Positions 36,481 through 48,868 of a stretch of DNA of 64,000 bases are shown here, piece after piece. Positions within the stretch are counted from its first letter, which is position 1; each line of letters begins with the position of its first letter. The stretch comes from Sanguinoderma infundibulare (taxonomy: Eukaryota; Basidiomycota; Agaricomycetes; Polyporales; Polyporaceae). Position numbers and translations under genes: made by a program. The DNA lies in the NCBI GenBank assembly GCA_032821775.1, contig JAVLRN010000012.1:930001-994000 (forward strand). Direction: 5' to 3'. Below the pieces are notes generated by a model that saw only the letters and a program-made list of their open reading frames with translations, was not told where the DNA came from and did not search any database.

Positions 36481-37694
36481 TCACAAGCGCGCGCGCGAGC
36501 GGTGCTTGTGCTTGGATGACCGAGCTTGTGCCTGCGCCTGCAACGCGAGCTCGCGGCCGAGGACGTACGACGCCTGGAGCGCCTGGAGCTTCCAGCGGTC
36601 CTCGGCGTACGGCCAACAGTGTTCCTCTTCGCCGAGCGAGCCGGGGCCGGCGTGGAGGTGCCAGAGGTCGCGGTCCTTGTCGCGCTTGAGGAGCTTGGTG
36701 CGGAGGACGGAGTCGCCGCGGCGGCGGAGGTACGCGCACGTCGCGCACTTTGCGTCCGTGCACTCGGCGTGCAGACAGCGCGGGGCCCTGTAAGCAGAAA
36801 TGAATAAGACAAAGAAGCAAGTGTCGGACGCGGCATGTCGATGTTATGCTACGGGCGCGCATCTCGACTGGGCGAGTGGGAAGCTTACCCGAACGGGGGG
36901 ACGAGCCGCTGGACGTCGGCGGGCGATCGCGCGTACGGGCCACGAGCTGTCTTGACTTTGCGGCGGTGTGGGGCGAGGGAGACGAACTTGCACTCGAACT
37001 CGGAGTCCTCCTCGGTCGGCTCAGGGTCGGGATCGGAGAGGACGACTCGCGAGACATCGGGGATGCCGAAGGACGAGGAGGACGCTGGGAGGTCCGACTC
37101 TGTGCGCCTGGGGCGCCGCGACGTCACATGGATGGAGGAGGACGCGGTGTGAGGCGGTACGGAGCGGCACAAGAACGGTGGCGCTGGAGAGGTTGGAGGG
37201 CCTGGCGCTGACGCTTGGACGCGTCCATGTTCATGCTCGGACCTTGAGTGAGCGAGACCTGCATTCCCCCGTGGTGCGTCATCGGCGCTGGGGGGACATG
37301 AAGGACGACGATGCGATGACGGTAGATGAGACGGGTTGAAGGACGAGGAGGGCAGACGGGATGAATCGATGTGTGAGGAACGGTGTTCTGTGCGGGTGAT
37401 TGTGCGGAGGGCGTCGTCGGGGTGTGTTATCAGATGGTCCCATGGTGGGACGGATGGGGTGGAATAGACGACGTCGGTGTTGTGTTGGGCGCGGGTGGTG
37501 GACAGGGCGGGGGAGATAGCACGAGGAACGGACTCGTAGAAGGAGAGGGCGGACCAAATGCATGAGGCGGTTGTGGCGGGTTGGTCCGACGGACCGGGGA
37601 TAGGTGGCGCTGCCAGATGTAGCGCTTGGTGGGGTAGATAGTTGGAAGTTGCGGCAAGGGTAGCGTCGAGGGGCCGTAGAGGAAGAGCGAGCAT
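36481..37694 (-). CDS. Unknown protein with a Cys/His cluster near the C-terminus
   Basis: Two exons on the minus strand. Exon 1 (37694-36889) starts MLALPLRPLDATLAATSNYL and is Ser/Pro/His-rich and probably disordered. It includes an acidic patch 'SDPDPEPTEEDSEFECKFV' and ends 'RSPADVQRLVPPFG'. A 101-base intron (36888-36788, GTAAGC..CAG) leads in phase to exon 2, 'APRCLHAECTDAKCATCAYL' and then 'SVLRTKLLKRDKDRDLWHLH' and 'EEHCWPYAEDRWKLQALQAS'. It ends in a Lys/Arg/His-rich tail at 36481. The Cys spacing (CxHxxCxxxxCxxC) could bind zinc. I do not recognise the family. The tail could be a nuclear signal. An in-frame GTG exists upstream of the chosen ATG. Confidence 0.7.
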
Positions 37695-38794
37695 CGGGGG
37701 AATCTGAGAGGGTGAGGGCACGGCGGAGGGGAGGGTGGTGGTCGATGGAGGGAGGAGAAGGAGAGCGGAGGGGTAGGAAGATGAGGAATTAAGTATGCAA
37801 GGGAGCCGGGCCGTAGTCAGATGGGCGTGTCCAGTGGCTTGGATACGGTTTGTCCTGCGAGATGTGAGAGGAGGAAGAATGGGAGAAGGGGGTTGAGAGA
37901 GAAGGGCTTTGAGGGCGTTTGACGAGCTCAGTCTCGAGCTGAGGATTAACGGAGGACCGGGGAGTGCCGCGTATTTTTGATGGCAGCGGAGGATCTGAAT
38001 ATCATCGTCGCTACGAAGGAGGGTGAGAAGGTGCTTCGTGCAGGGCTGATGACACCCGTCCGGTGCTATGAGAATGCCGTCGAGACCCCAGCCTGAAGCT
38101 CAAGGAGTCGGGGTCGCTTGAGATAGGCTGGGCGAGTATCGTACGGGCTGGAGAGGAAACAAGGGATGGTGGGCTTGGAGGATCTGGAGTTGTACTGGCA
38201 ATGTTTACGGCAAGAGACCAGGCACTGGCAGGAGATGGCCTCTGTAAGCTCTGCCCTGGCCCATCCACCGCCCACCTAGCATAACCACGTGGCCCAGTTT
38301 GGCTTTGATGAACTTTGTCTGGGGACGGGCGTCTAGTGGGCGTCCAGCGATCGATTCCCATCAGACCCCTGCAGTCTCCTCATTTTCGGAAAAACGTCAA
38401 ATCTCCTCCGGGCCGTCGAGCCGACCTGGGTTTGGATTTTTTCTCGTGTCTTCGTCTGCTCGAGTACGGCGGTAGCAGTATTGCGTGAGATGGCGTGGCC
38501 GCACAAGCAACGCTTCTGCCAGCAGCCAGCCTCGGGAGCACGTATGGAACCCGCTGATCCACCCTTGAATTGTCCTTGAGCTGTTCTGAGCCGCTTCGAA
38601 TTCTGTTCGGAGTATCGTCTAACGTTCTCTTAGGTAATGTTAGCATCTCTTGACAGCCCTTGACTCATGCGACCTCTTCGGATTCAAGCACCGATCCCAC
38701 CTCACATATAACTTCTTCTCGCCATGTTCTATCCCGTCCCCCCTCCCTCAAAATACCGCCTTCGTCACCCTTCTATCCGCCCGTTACGCCCTCC
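37695..38794. promoter_or_regulatory. Divergent promoter region between the Cys-containing gene and the MFS gene
   Basis: 1.1 kb between divergent starts. The left part (37700-37960) is strongly purine-rich on the plus strand, so pyrimidine-rich in the sense of the minus-strand gene, as expected for its 5' UTR. The minus-strand ORFs at 38011-38646 have no motifs. Confidence 0.45.
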
Positions 38795-40900
38795 ATGACC
38801 GCACGACACGTCGAGGCCGATGAGGACACCCCGCTCTTGCGTTCAGAGAACCCAAAGTCCACAAGGACCCCCATCCCTTGGGGCCAGTTCTCTATCATCC
38901 TTATCTTCCAGCTCGCAGAGCCCCTCACGAGTCAGGTCATCTACCCTTTCGCCCCGGAGGTCTGTCACATACCTCTTTCGCGCACCACCTCCAATTTCAC
39001 TCACACAACAGCATATAGCTCATCCGGAGCATTGGCATCACTCATGGAGACGAAACCAAGGTCGGCTATTACGTCGGCGTCATGGTGCGTATACCCTTTC
39101 CATTTCAGTCGCTGTCTGCTCGAGAGCCTGCTGCTGCCGTACGTATGTGCCGGTTGCGATTACGAATACTGGCAATTGTGTGATAGCTCCCTGCTGGATG
39201 ATCCACCAGCCTTGCGGGGAAACCCTCCTCTTCTTCCACTTCTCACCTTCTCAAATGCCGACCAACCTGGCGCGCAAACACCGGCCTCATTCCTGTCGAT
39301 CCCTTCCTTTACTTCATGCGCTCACACCGCCTTTCAGCAATCCATCTTCTTCGCCACACAGGCCATGACCGTCCTCCACTGGAGCAGGGTCTCGGACCAC
39401 ATCGGCCGCAAGCCTGTCATCATGTCCGGCCTTATGGGTTTGTCAATATCCATGTACTGCTTTGGCCTCTCCCGTACCTTTTGGGGAGCTGTCATCAGGT
39501 AAGCTTACACTTAGACTTCCACCGGAAGCCCCATGCTCATGTCCCTCAATCGATTACCACCAGTCGGAGTCTAAATGGCGCATTGAATGGCAATATTGGC
39601 GTCATGAAGAGTATGTTGGCTGAAATCACAGACTCTACAAACATTGCCCAGGCCTATGCTTTCATGCCTATCGCTTGGTCCACTGGTGCCACCCTCGGGT
39701 AAGTAATCTCTCCACCGTCCATATGTGCGGCCCGGTCTAACTTGTACGCCCCCAGTCCCGTCATTGGCGGCACCTTATCGCGTCCCGTGGAGCGCCATCC
39801 TGACATCTTTGGCCAGTCTGAGTTCTTGAAGAAGTATCCTTATTTCCTCGCATGTTCTATTCCCGCAACCTTCTCTATCGTCGCCTGTTTTGTCACCCTG
39901 TTCTTTCTCAAGGAGGCAAGTCCATCCCTTACATTCATTTTGCTGTCCCTGACTAAGGATCTTCGCGTCTGTTTCAGACTGTGCGAAACCCCTCGTCCTT
40001 GCGCAAGCTCCTCCGACTGTCGCCCAAGGAGGCCGCCGTTGAGTCGGACGTTTCGACCGTCGCTAAAGCGGCTACCGTCAACGACAAGTCCGGTCCCCTT
40101 CCTCTCAAGAACCTCCTTGTTCCCCGCGTGATCATCCCCGCCGCCAACTACGCCTTCCTTGCGATCGTCGACATCACCCTCCGTGCCATACAGCCCGTCT
40201 TCTACTCGACCCCCATCAAGCTCGGCGGTCTCGGCTTGAACCCGCAGCAAATCGGCTTCATTTTGTCGCTCTACGGCATCGTCAACGGTGTGACGCAGAT
40301 CTTCCTGTTCGGTCGCGTGAACGAGCGCTTTGGCTCAAAACGCGTCTACATCGCCGGCATCGCGAGCGTCCTCCCGGTGTTTGCGATGTTCCCGTTCATA
40401 AACGAGATAGCGAGGCTCGAGGGCATGACCCCGATGGTCTGGGGGCTTGTCATCGGACAGGCCCTGTTCTCGATCCTCATCAACTTCGCGTATGGTCGGT
40501 AACCCCGGTGTCGTGTTATCTTTAAAACCGGACGCTGACCCGTGCATCTGCAGGCACCGTCTTCATCTTCATCACCGCCTCGTCGCCAAACAGGGCGTCG
40601 CTCGGTTCGGTGAACGGCATAGCCCAGATGGTCGTCTCGATCATGCGCACGATTGGACCCGCGACCGCCAACTCGCTCTTCTCGCTGTCGATCGACGAGG
40701 AACACCATTACATGGGCGGGTACTTTGTCTACTACATGCTCTCGGCGCTCGTGCTCGTTGCCGTCTGGGTGGGCACGTTCCTCCCGAAGGACGCGAGCTA
40801 CGACATGGACGACAAGAGCCTCCCCTCGTCGTCCTCTTCCTCCTGTCCCCCTTCGTCGTCCTCTTCATCGTCGTCGACATTGTCATCAAGGCGAGGATAA
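38795..40900 (+). CDS. MFS transporter of the ZIF/DHA1-like group
   Basis: It starts MTARHVEADEDTPLLRSENP, which contains an acidic dileucine-like sorting motif common in vacuolar transporters. The first membrane segment is 'WGQFSIILIFQLAEPLTSQV'. The MFS signature between helices 2 and 3 is 'WSRVSDHIGRKPVIMSGLMG' (39390-39450). Further exons give 'GALNGNIGVMKSMLAEITDS', 'AFMPIAWSTGATLG', 'YFLACSIPATFSIVACFVTL' and, in the C-terminal half, 'ANYAFLAIVDITLRAIQPVF', 'IGFILSLYGIVNGVTQIFLF' and 'YYMLSALVLVAVWVGTFLP'. It ends in a Ser-rich tail at 40900. The layout suits a 12-helix transporter similar to plant ZIF-like proteins, which move small molecules by proton exchange; the substrate cannot be told. 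About six introns. Confidence 0.87.
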
Positions 40901-41338
40901 CGTGGGTCCACATCGCTCTCGCTTTGTTCCTTGGGCTGACATCATCGTCCTCATGGACAGTTTACGATTAAATCACGATACCATTACGAGCGTCGTGTGC
41001 GTTACCCCCATTATAGAGAGACCACTCCCACAAAACCATTCTACATTCCCTCAGGCTCTTTTCCCTCCTCCCAGATGCAACGCAGTCCGTAAACGCAGGC
41101 TACCCCCCGACACAGAAAGAAACTTGCTTTAATCGTTTTGTCGTCGTACGGATGGATTAGATGCAATTCTCGTTCCGAGCACTGTATAACACATCATGCA
41201 GCAAATTCCGCGTTTTTACAGGACACGATATCGCTGTCGAACTGTGGGAACGAGCGCGACGAGGTAACATTGCGAGGGTATGTATGTTGCTATTATATGC
41301 TATCAAAACGCCGATCAAACGTCCCAGCCTCCACCGCA
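40901..41338. other. Intergenic region, no gene seen
   Basis: 438 bases between the MFS stop codon and the 3' end of the BBE pseudogene (convergent). It is presumed 3' UTR and spacer. Confidence 0.4.
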
Positions 41339-43244
41339 TCATACGCTGCAAGTCAGTTCGGTGTTTCACTCAGCGGAACCAACGCCCTCCGCTACGACGA
41401 AGAGGTCAACGGGGTCGTACGTCGCCTTGATCGCGCGCAGCGAGGGGTGTGGGCCCAAAGAACGCTTGTTGGGGGTCCGGCTCGTATGATGACGCATAGT
41501 TCAAGTACGCTCCGGAGTCCGGCGCGAGGGAGCGCAACGTCGCCGTGTCCGCGTTCAGTCGTTCGCGCAGCTAGTCGATCTGGGCCGCCGTCGCGCCCTC
41601 TGGTCAGCTGGTCCCGAGGATGACGTGCGCCGCAGCTTCTCGTCAGGCGGGGTTGAGGCCTGTGTCGTTAGCGGGGACGTGCGAGACCGCCCCACCCGCG
41701 AGGAAGCTACAGATCAATTGGTCATTAGATGGTCAGTACGCCAACGACGAGCACGAGGCAAATGAAGACGTACTAGTAGTCGTAGCCGAAGCCGCTCCCA
41801 AGGCCCATCAGGGTGACGGGTTTGCGCGACGTCTTCGTAGTTCTTTTCCACCACGTCTGTGGGCAGGAGCCAGGACCCGAGCTGGGAGTCGTCCCCCACC
41901 TGCGACCCGATGGTGTTGGAGAGGACGTCGAGCCTCTCATGAACGCGCCCGAACGGCACCGTCAGCGCCGCGCCTGCTGGCTGGGGCAAGTACTCGACTG
42001 TCCGCCCAGACGGCGCGAACGACCGCCTCTTGTTCACCGCGTTGGGCGTCGTCCCGAACGTGACCCATGCCCAGGCAAATGCGACGATCCTCCCGTTCCT
42101 CGACTATGTGCGCGCGCAAGCGGCGAACGCGAGCGGGGCTCCGGGGTCGACGCGTGAGAGCGCGGGCGAGATGCGAACGAACGAACTCGGCGAATGTCGC
42201 GGAGAGCGCCGCGTGAGCGCGCGTGCCGTTCACGCTCGCGGTCAGGGAGAAGGCGGCGACGGGCGCGGAGGGGCGCGTGCGGTACGTGACGGACGTGACG
42301 ACGTCGACTCAGGTGCCGCCCCACCGCCCCCGCGCAGCGCCCAGAAGAGGTCGGGGTTCTGGTGGACGTTCGCGGTGAGATACGAGAGCGCGCTGTGGCC
42401 GCCGCCGAGGAGCCAGCCGCCTGCGGCGCCGACGGACTTGGAGGAGCCTCCTACGAGGGTGCGGTTTGCGGCGGACGCGTAGGCGTAGGCTTCGTGCCAT
42501 TGGACGCCGGCTTCCAAAGTGATGGCTGCAGGGGAGTGAGCATTAGTTCGAAGCGGATGAAGCGAGGGGGGTTCGACTCGTACCATACTCATACGTCTCC
42601 TCGGATGGAGCCCCCGTGGGGAGGAAAGACGGTTGAATTGTGATGTTCTTCAGGTTGTGCGCCCAGACCAAGAACGATCCGCGGCCATCACTACGACCTA
42701 CGTAGTCGTGGCTAGTGTGCAGCATGAGCGGTTAATGTGTGCGCCATGATAGCATGATATCAGAGCTGCGCCTACCCAGTGTTCTTGACCGCTAACCGTA
42801 AGTTGTGCTCTGCAGTAAACTGGACGGCCGCCTGGATGTCCCCCACCATGCGGGCATCGACCCCAACAATAGAGACGCTCCCCTGCCCACACGACGTGCC
42901 GAGCGTTGTGTTGAGGTAGCACGCGTCGATGGTGCCGTTCGGCAAACGCGTACGTTTCGTAGTTGATCATCTGCATCGCCCCGCTCTGGCAGGTTTGATC
43001 GCTAGATCCCGTCGGTCCACCCTTGGATCACCGCAGCACGTTCTGCAGAGCCCGGAGAGGTGTAACACGGGCTTGCAGGGGGTACTGGATGGATGAGCGG
43101 TTGGGAGACTTGAGAGGCGAGTTGGTCGAACGCATCCTGGGAGGGCCAGCACGATTCGCCGTAGAGGCAGCGACAACCAGTGGCGCCGCCGAGGGATTCT
43201 CCGAGGCTGAGGAGCGTCAGAAGAGAGAAAAAGACGGACCGCAT
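41339..43244 (-). pseudogene. Decayed BBE-type FAD-linked oxidoreductase
   Basis: Tandem paralogue of the intact gene at 43837-45895, and clearly broken. The start is good (MRSVFFSLLTLLSLGESLGG, then 'CRCLYGESCWPSQDAFDQLA'), but there is a frameshift at about 42940 before 'NGTIDACYLNTTLGTSCGQG'. About 20 residues are missing after 'GGGHSALS' (about 42385). The frame is lost after 'FWALRGGGG', and a four-base duplication sits at about 42178. Four positions that are Trp in the paralogue or family read TGA: about 42309, 41656, 41622 and 41360. A TAG lies at about 41575. Around 41990-42160 the expected segment ('LGVVPNVTHAQANATILPFL') is present on the opposite strand, so a piece has been inverted. 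'YDPVDLFVVAEGVGSAE' near 41370 marks the end. It cannot give a working enzyme. Confidence 0.85.
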
Positions 43245-43836
43245 ATTTCCTTTGGGTTGATGAGACCGCTGATGGACGAAAGTTGTTTAATACTGAACAT
43301 AGCTTTTGCACGCTGGTCAGCAGGTGCGTGCGGTGAACGATGCATATCCGTGCTCACAAAGCCCGGACGTCCGGATATCACCTAGCTTACCACAGCGTTT
43401 GATCCATTGGCCTTGCATTGGGCAAGGAAACTGGCGGGTAGAAAAGTCAGCTGCATATCCGTCTCCAAGTCGCTGCCTCGCCGCTCACGAATCATTGCTG
43501 CGGAGAGTAGCTGCGCGAGTGATCGTTGCCGGACTTTGCGCATAGGTGCATGTGGTCTACTCGGCCAATGATTGGACAAAATTGCCAATTAATATCGGAA
43601 TGATTGCCAGACCGACACGGCACGAAGCAGCAGTTACTTGGCCACACTTACGACGACCAAGGCACTTGCGCCTCTAAGAAAACACTGGGTGCTATCCTTG
43701 AACGTTGGACAGCAATGCTTTATGCTGTTGCTATAGTCTGCACAAACTAACGAACTTTGTGGCAGGAGTGGGAGCTCGAGTGGGTGACCGAAAACTGCGC
43801 ACCGTAGTACTATGAGCAACTGGGATACTCATCCCT
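43245..43836. other. Spacer between the two BBE copies
   Basis: 592 bases holding the former promoter of the pseudogene and the 3' UTR of the intact copy. No other gene is seen. Confidence 0.4.
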
Positions 43837-45895
43837 TTACACGCGGCACTCTAGCTCCTTGTCCCAATCTTCCGCCCCCACACCTTCCACCACGATGAAC
43901 AGGTCGTCGGGGTCGTAGAACTTCTTGATTGACTTGAGCCTTGCGTAATGGCCCCCGAAGAAGGCACGTTGAGGATCAGGCTCGAAGATCGAGGCCTATG
44001 ATAAGTGGTTGTCACCCCAGTCTCTGTTACGCGGCAGCACCACACCAGAAACCCTCACCTCGTTGAAGTAGGCACCGGATTCTGGGGCTAGTGCTCTGAC
44101 CGGTGCCAATCTGCTCTCAAGATCTGCGCGCAACCGCTCAATGAGAGCGGAGGAAGAACCATCTGGCCAAGTTGTCCCGAAGACCGCGTGCGCACCCGCC
44201 TTGCGCCAAGCAGGGTTGAGGCCCGTGGACGACGGGTCCACCCTTGAAACGGTCCCGCCGGCGACTAACCTAAGAATACTATGGTCAACGAATGCACTCC
44301 GCTACTTCGAGGAAAATGCGTTACTCGTAACTCAGCCCCGGGATGGCGATCAAGGTCTCAGCAACTTGGGCATAGTTCTCCTCGAGAGCGCTCCGAGGCA
44401 TGAGCCACGAACCGATCTCTAGATTATAGCCAACCTGGCCGGTGCTCGGCAGAGTAGCCTGTAATAGGTCCCAGAAGGAAGGGAATTGCTCGATGCCGAG
44501 CTGTTCGATGAAGAATGCGTCCTCCGGATTGTCGGTTGTGCAGGATTCGGTGGCCAGGGCTCGCACGAAGTCGAAGTAGGGCTGGATGGTACGGTTTGCA
44601 GCGTCCATAGAGACATTGGGGGCGATGAACCCGAGGGAAAACGTAGTACCGTCAGTCGAAGGACTGAATTGCGAGTACCCTCCCCAGCCTTCGTCAGTCA
44701 GGTTTGTCGAAATGCGAACTAGTTCGGTGAACGCATCCTTCATGGCGCTGTTCGGCTTCGGGGTGTCGACAGCCGCGACGAGGAATGCGATCACAGCGGG
44801 GACGATGGGGTAAGTGCGGTATGTCACGGAAGTGACGACACCGAAGGTCCCGCCTCCTCCGCGCAGCGCCCAAAACAGATCAATGTGCTGGTACCTGTTC
44901 GCCGTGATATGCTCCCCATTGGCCGTGACCAACGATATCTCCAGTACGTTGTCCACTCCTACACGGCATCGGGATTCAGTGGCAGAGACCAGGTTAAGAT
45001 TTTCTTTTACGCACCGAGACCATAGGTCGGAGAAAGGGCGCTGTGGCCGCCGCCGAGGATCCAGCCGCCAGCAGCACCGACGGACCCTCCTGGGGAGACT
45101 CCGCCAACGACCATTCTACCAGCAGCATCCGCAGTCGTGTATGCTTCTTGCCACTGCACCCCTGCATCGACAGTCAAAACTGCAAGGGTCATTAGTTAAC
45201 GCACATCCCAGTAACCAGACAAACTCACCATGGTCGTACACTTCGTCCGGAGGCGCACCGGCCGGTCTCCAAGTGTCGTGAATGGAGCGGTTCTTCATGT
45301 GATGCGTCCATATCACGAAAGCGCCGTACCCACTGCTTCGACCAAGGAAGTCATGCCTACACAAACGACAGATCAGTCGGAGCCCACCCTATGATTGCAG
45401 TACAAGTGGTTACCCGGTATTCTTGATGACCAGCTTCAAGTTGTATCTGGCTGCAAACTTGACAGCGTACTGAATATCGTCAACCATCCGCGGTGCAACG
45501 CCAACGACAGGAACGTTGCCTTGTTCGCAAGGAAGACCGAATGACGTCTCTATGTAGCATGCCTCGATGCGGCCGTCGGCACGGGTGAAGGTCTCGAAGT
45601 TCTGTATCTGCGCATCGCCAGGCCGTGTAGATTGCCAGGTACCGTTGGTCCAGTTGGCCAAGGTCGTCACACATAAGGTAGAGTTGAGGGACACGTAGCA
45701 CGGGTGGGCGAGCGGGCGTGAATGGATCAATGGCTGGGAAACCTGCGATGCAAGTTCGGCGAACGCATCATCCGGAGGCCAGCAAGGGTCTCCGTATAAG
45801 CAACGACAGGCCGAGGTGTTAGGACTGGCGCAGCACCCAAGCGCGATGAGTGAAAAGAGTGCAGAAGCTGTGAGAAGTTGGCGTATCCCAAGCAT
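43837..45895 (-). CDS. BBE-type FAD-linked oxidoreductase, secreted (intact copy)
   Basis: It starts MLGIRQLLTASALFSLIALG (a signal peptide; an in-frame ATG 33 bases earlier is less likely). It continues 'CRCLYGDPCWPPDDAFAELA' and the FAD-binding PCMH domain: 'VVGVAPRMVDDIQYAVKFAA', 'LVIKNTG' and 'HDFLGRSSGYGAFVIWTHHM' (the His suits covalent FAD attachment), then 'VGAAGGWILGGGHSALSPTY' and 'HIDLFWALRGGGGTFGVVTS'. The C-terminal BBE domain reads 'GLNPAWRKAGAHAVFGTTWP' and 'FYDPDDLFIVVEGVGAEDWD', ending 'KELECRV' at 43837. Members of this family (also called AA7) oxidise oligosaccharides or secondary metabolites with O2 and release H2O2. The substrate is unknown. Introns near 45190-45235, 45360-45415, 44957-45012, 44275-44335 and 43996-44058 keep the frame. 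Confidence 0.88.
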
Positions 45896-46624
45896 GGTGT
45901 GCCAGGACGATGACCAGTCAAACCGCATCCGAGGCTTTTATCATTGACATGAAAATGGTCGTCGCCGCTCTGTAGGGTGGATTAGGTTAAATACAGGACG
46001 CCACTGGGCATATGGACGTGGTTTGGACGCACAGGCAGTTAAGCGCAGCAAGGAATGACAACATCAACTGCGCCCGCAGGCCCAAGGTGACATTGGGAAA
46101 CTAGTCAGACAGCGGAACCGAACGCAGGAAGACTGAATACAGACGTTAGGGATTCTGTGACTCCGTCGTGGGAGGAGATGTGCTATGCTCGATGGAAATT
46201 GAAACTTGTGGTAGGGTCTACTCCCCACACCTTGCTGTCCGCGACGACCCTGTGATGAGGCTAGCCCGCATGGTACTGTGACAGAAGGAACGCATGCATG
46301 ATGCAAGTGAACCTAGCATTCGAGTTAGTGATGCTGGTAAAAAGCATAGAATATGTCGGTAACATACCACCACTACACCGCTGAGCTCAAGGCTGAGCTG
46401 GGTCACTGGGAATGTACTACCTGCCCGCCGCGACGACTGACACCATATACGATAACGTAGGTTCCCTATTGGGGTGCGTTAGACCGGCCGACCATCTCAC
46501 ATGGAGGTTGTGGACTGTTTGGGGATTTCCGAATCTCTATGACGGACATTGCACGGTGGCTGAAGTGTGGATGAGTAGCGCAGCCTGGTCACTCCACAAT
46601 TAATTATAAATGCCTAGTTTACAT
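45896..46624. other. Intergenic region upstream of the BBE gene, no gene seen
   Basis: 729 bases between the minus-strand BBE start codon and the tRNA-Leu gene. No coding feature is recognised; it must hold the BBE promoter. Confidence 0.4.
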
Positions 46625-46723
46625 GGTGAGATGGCCGAGCGGTCTAAGGCGCCAGACTAAGGTGGGATTTAAACCCCTGAAATCTGGTCCGAAAGGGCGT
46701 GGGTTCGAATCCCACTCTCATCA
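46625..46723 (+). tRNA. tRNA-Leu (anticodon AAG) with a 19-base intron
   Basis: Class II tRNA. The acceptor stem GGTGAGA (46625-46631) pairs with TCTCATC (46716-46722), with discriminator A. The D arm is TGGCCGAGCGGTCTAAGGC. The anticodon stem CCAGA/TCTGG carries anticodon AAG at 46659-46661. The intron at 46663-46681 follows position 37 and contains a small GGG/CCC hairpin. The variable arm is TCCGAAAGGGC-like and the T arm GTGGG-TTCGAAT-CCCAC. T-rich sequence follows. Confidence 0.92.
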
Positions 46724-46939
46724 TTAGTTTTGTTATTTTTACATTCTATTTAACCCTATCTATATACCGTTCTACAAATGAAATTTGGTGGGTTATAAGA
46801 CTCAGTATAAGGTGGTCGGCGTACAGTACCGCTTCCATTTCGGATAATGTCACGTGATATGTGTATGGGCGCCGATCGAAGATAACACAAAAGAGGCAGT
46901 TACCGATCGCACACTGACCACGGGCCGGTATGCTATCCT

Positions 46940-48868
<1,929 letters not shown>

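Noticed and set aside
42030..42482. Plus-strand ORF with BBE-like peptides, as a separate gene
   Set aside because: Only about the first 45 codons resemble the family, and they complete a gap in the minus-strand pseudogene. It is explained as an inverted fragment.
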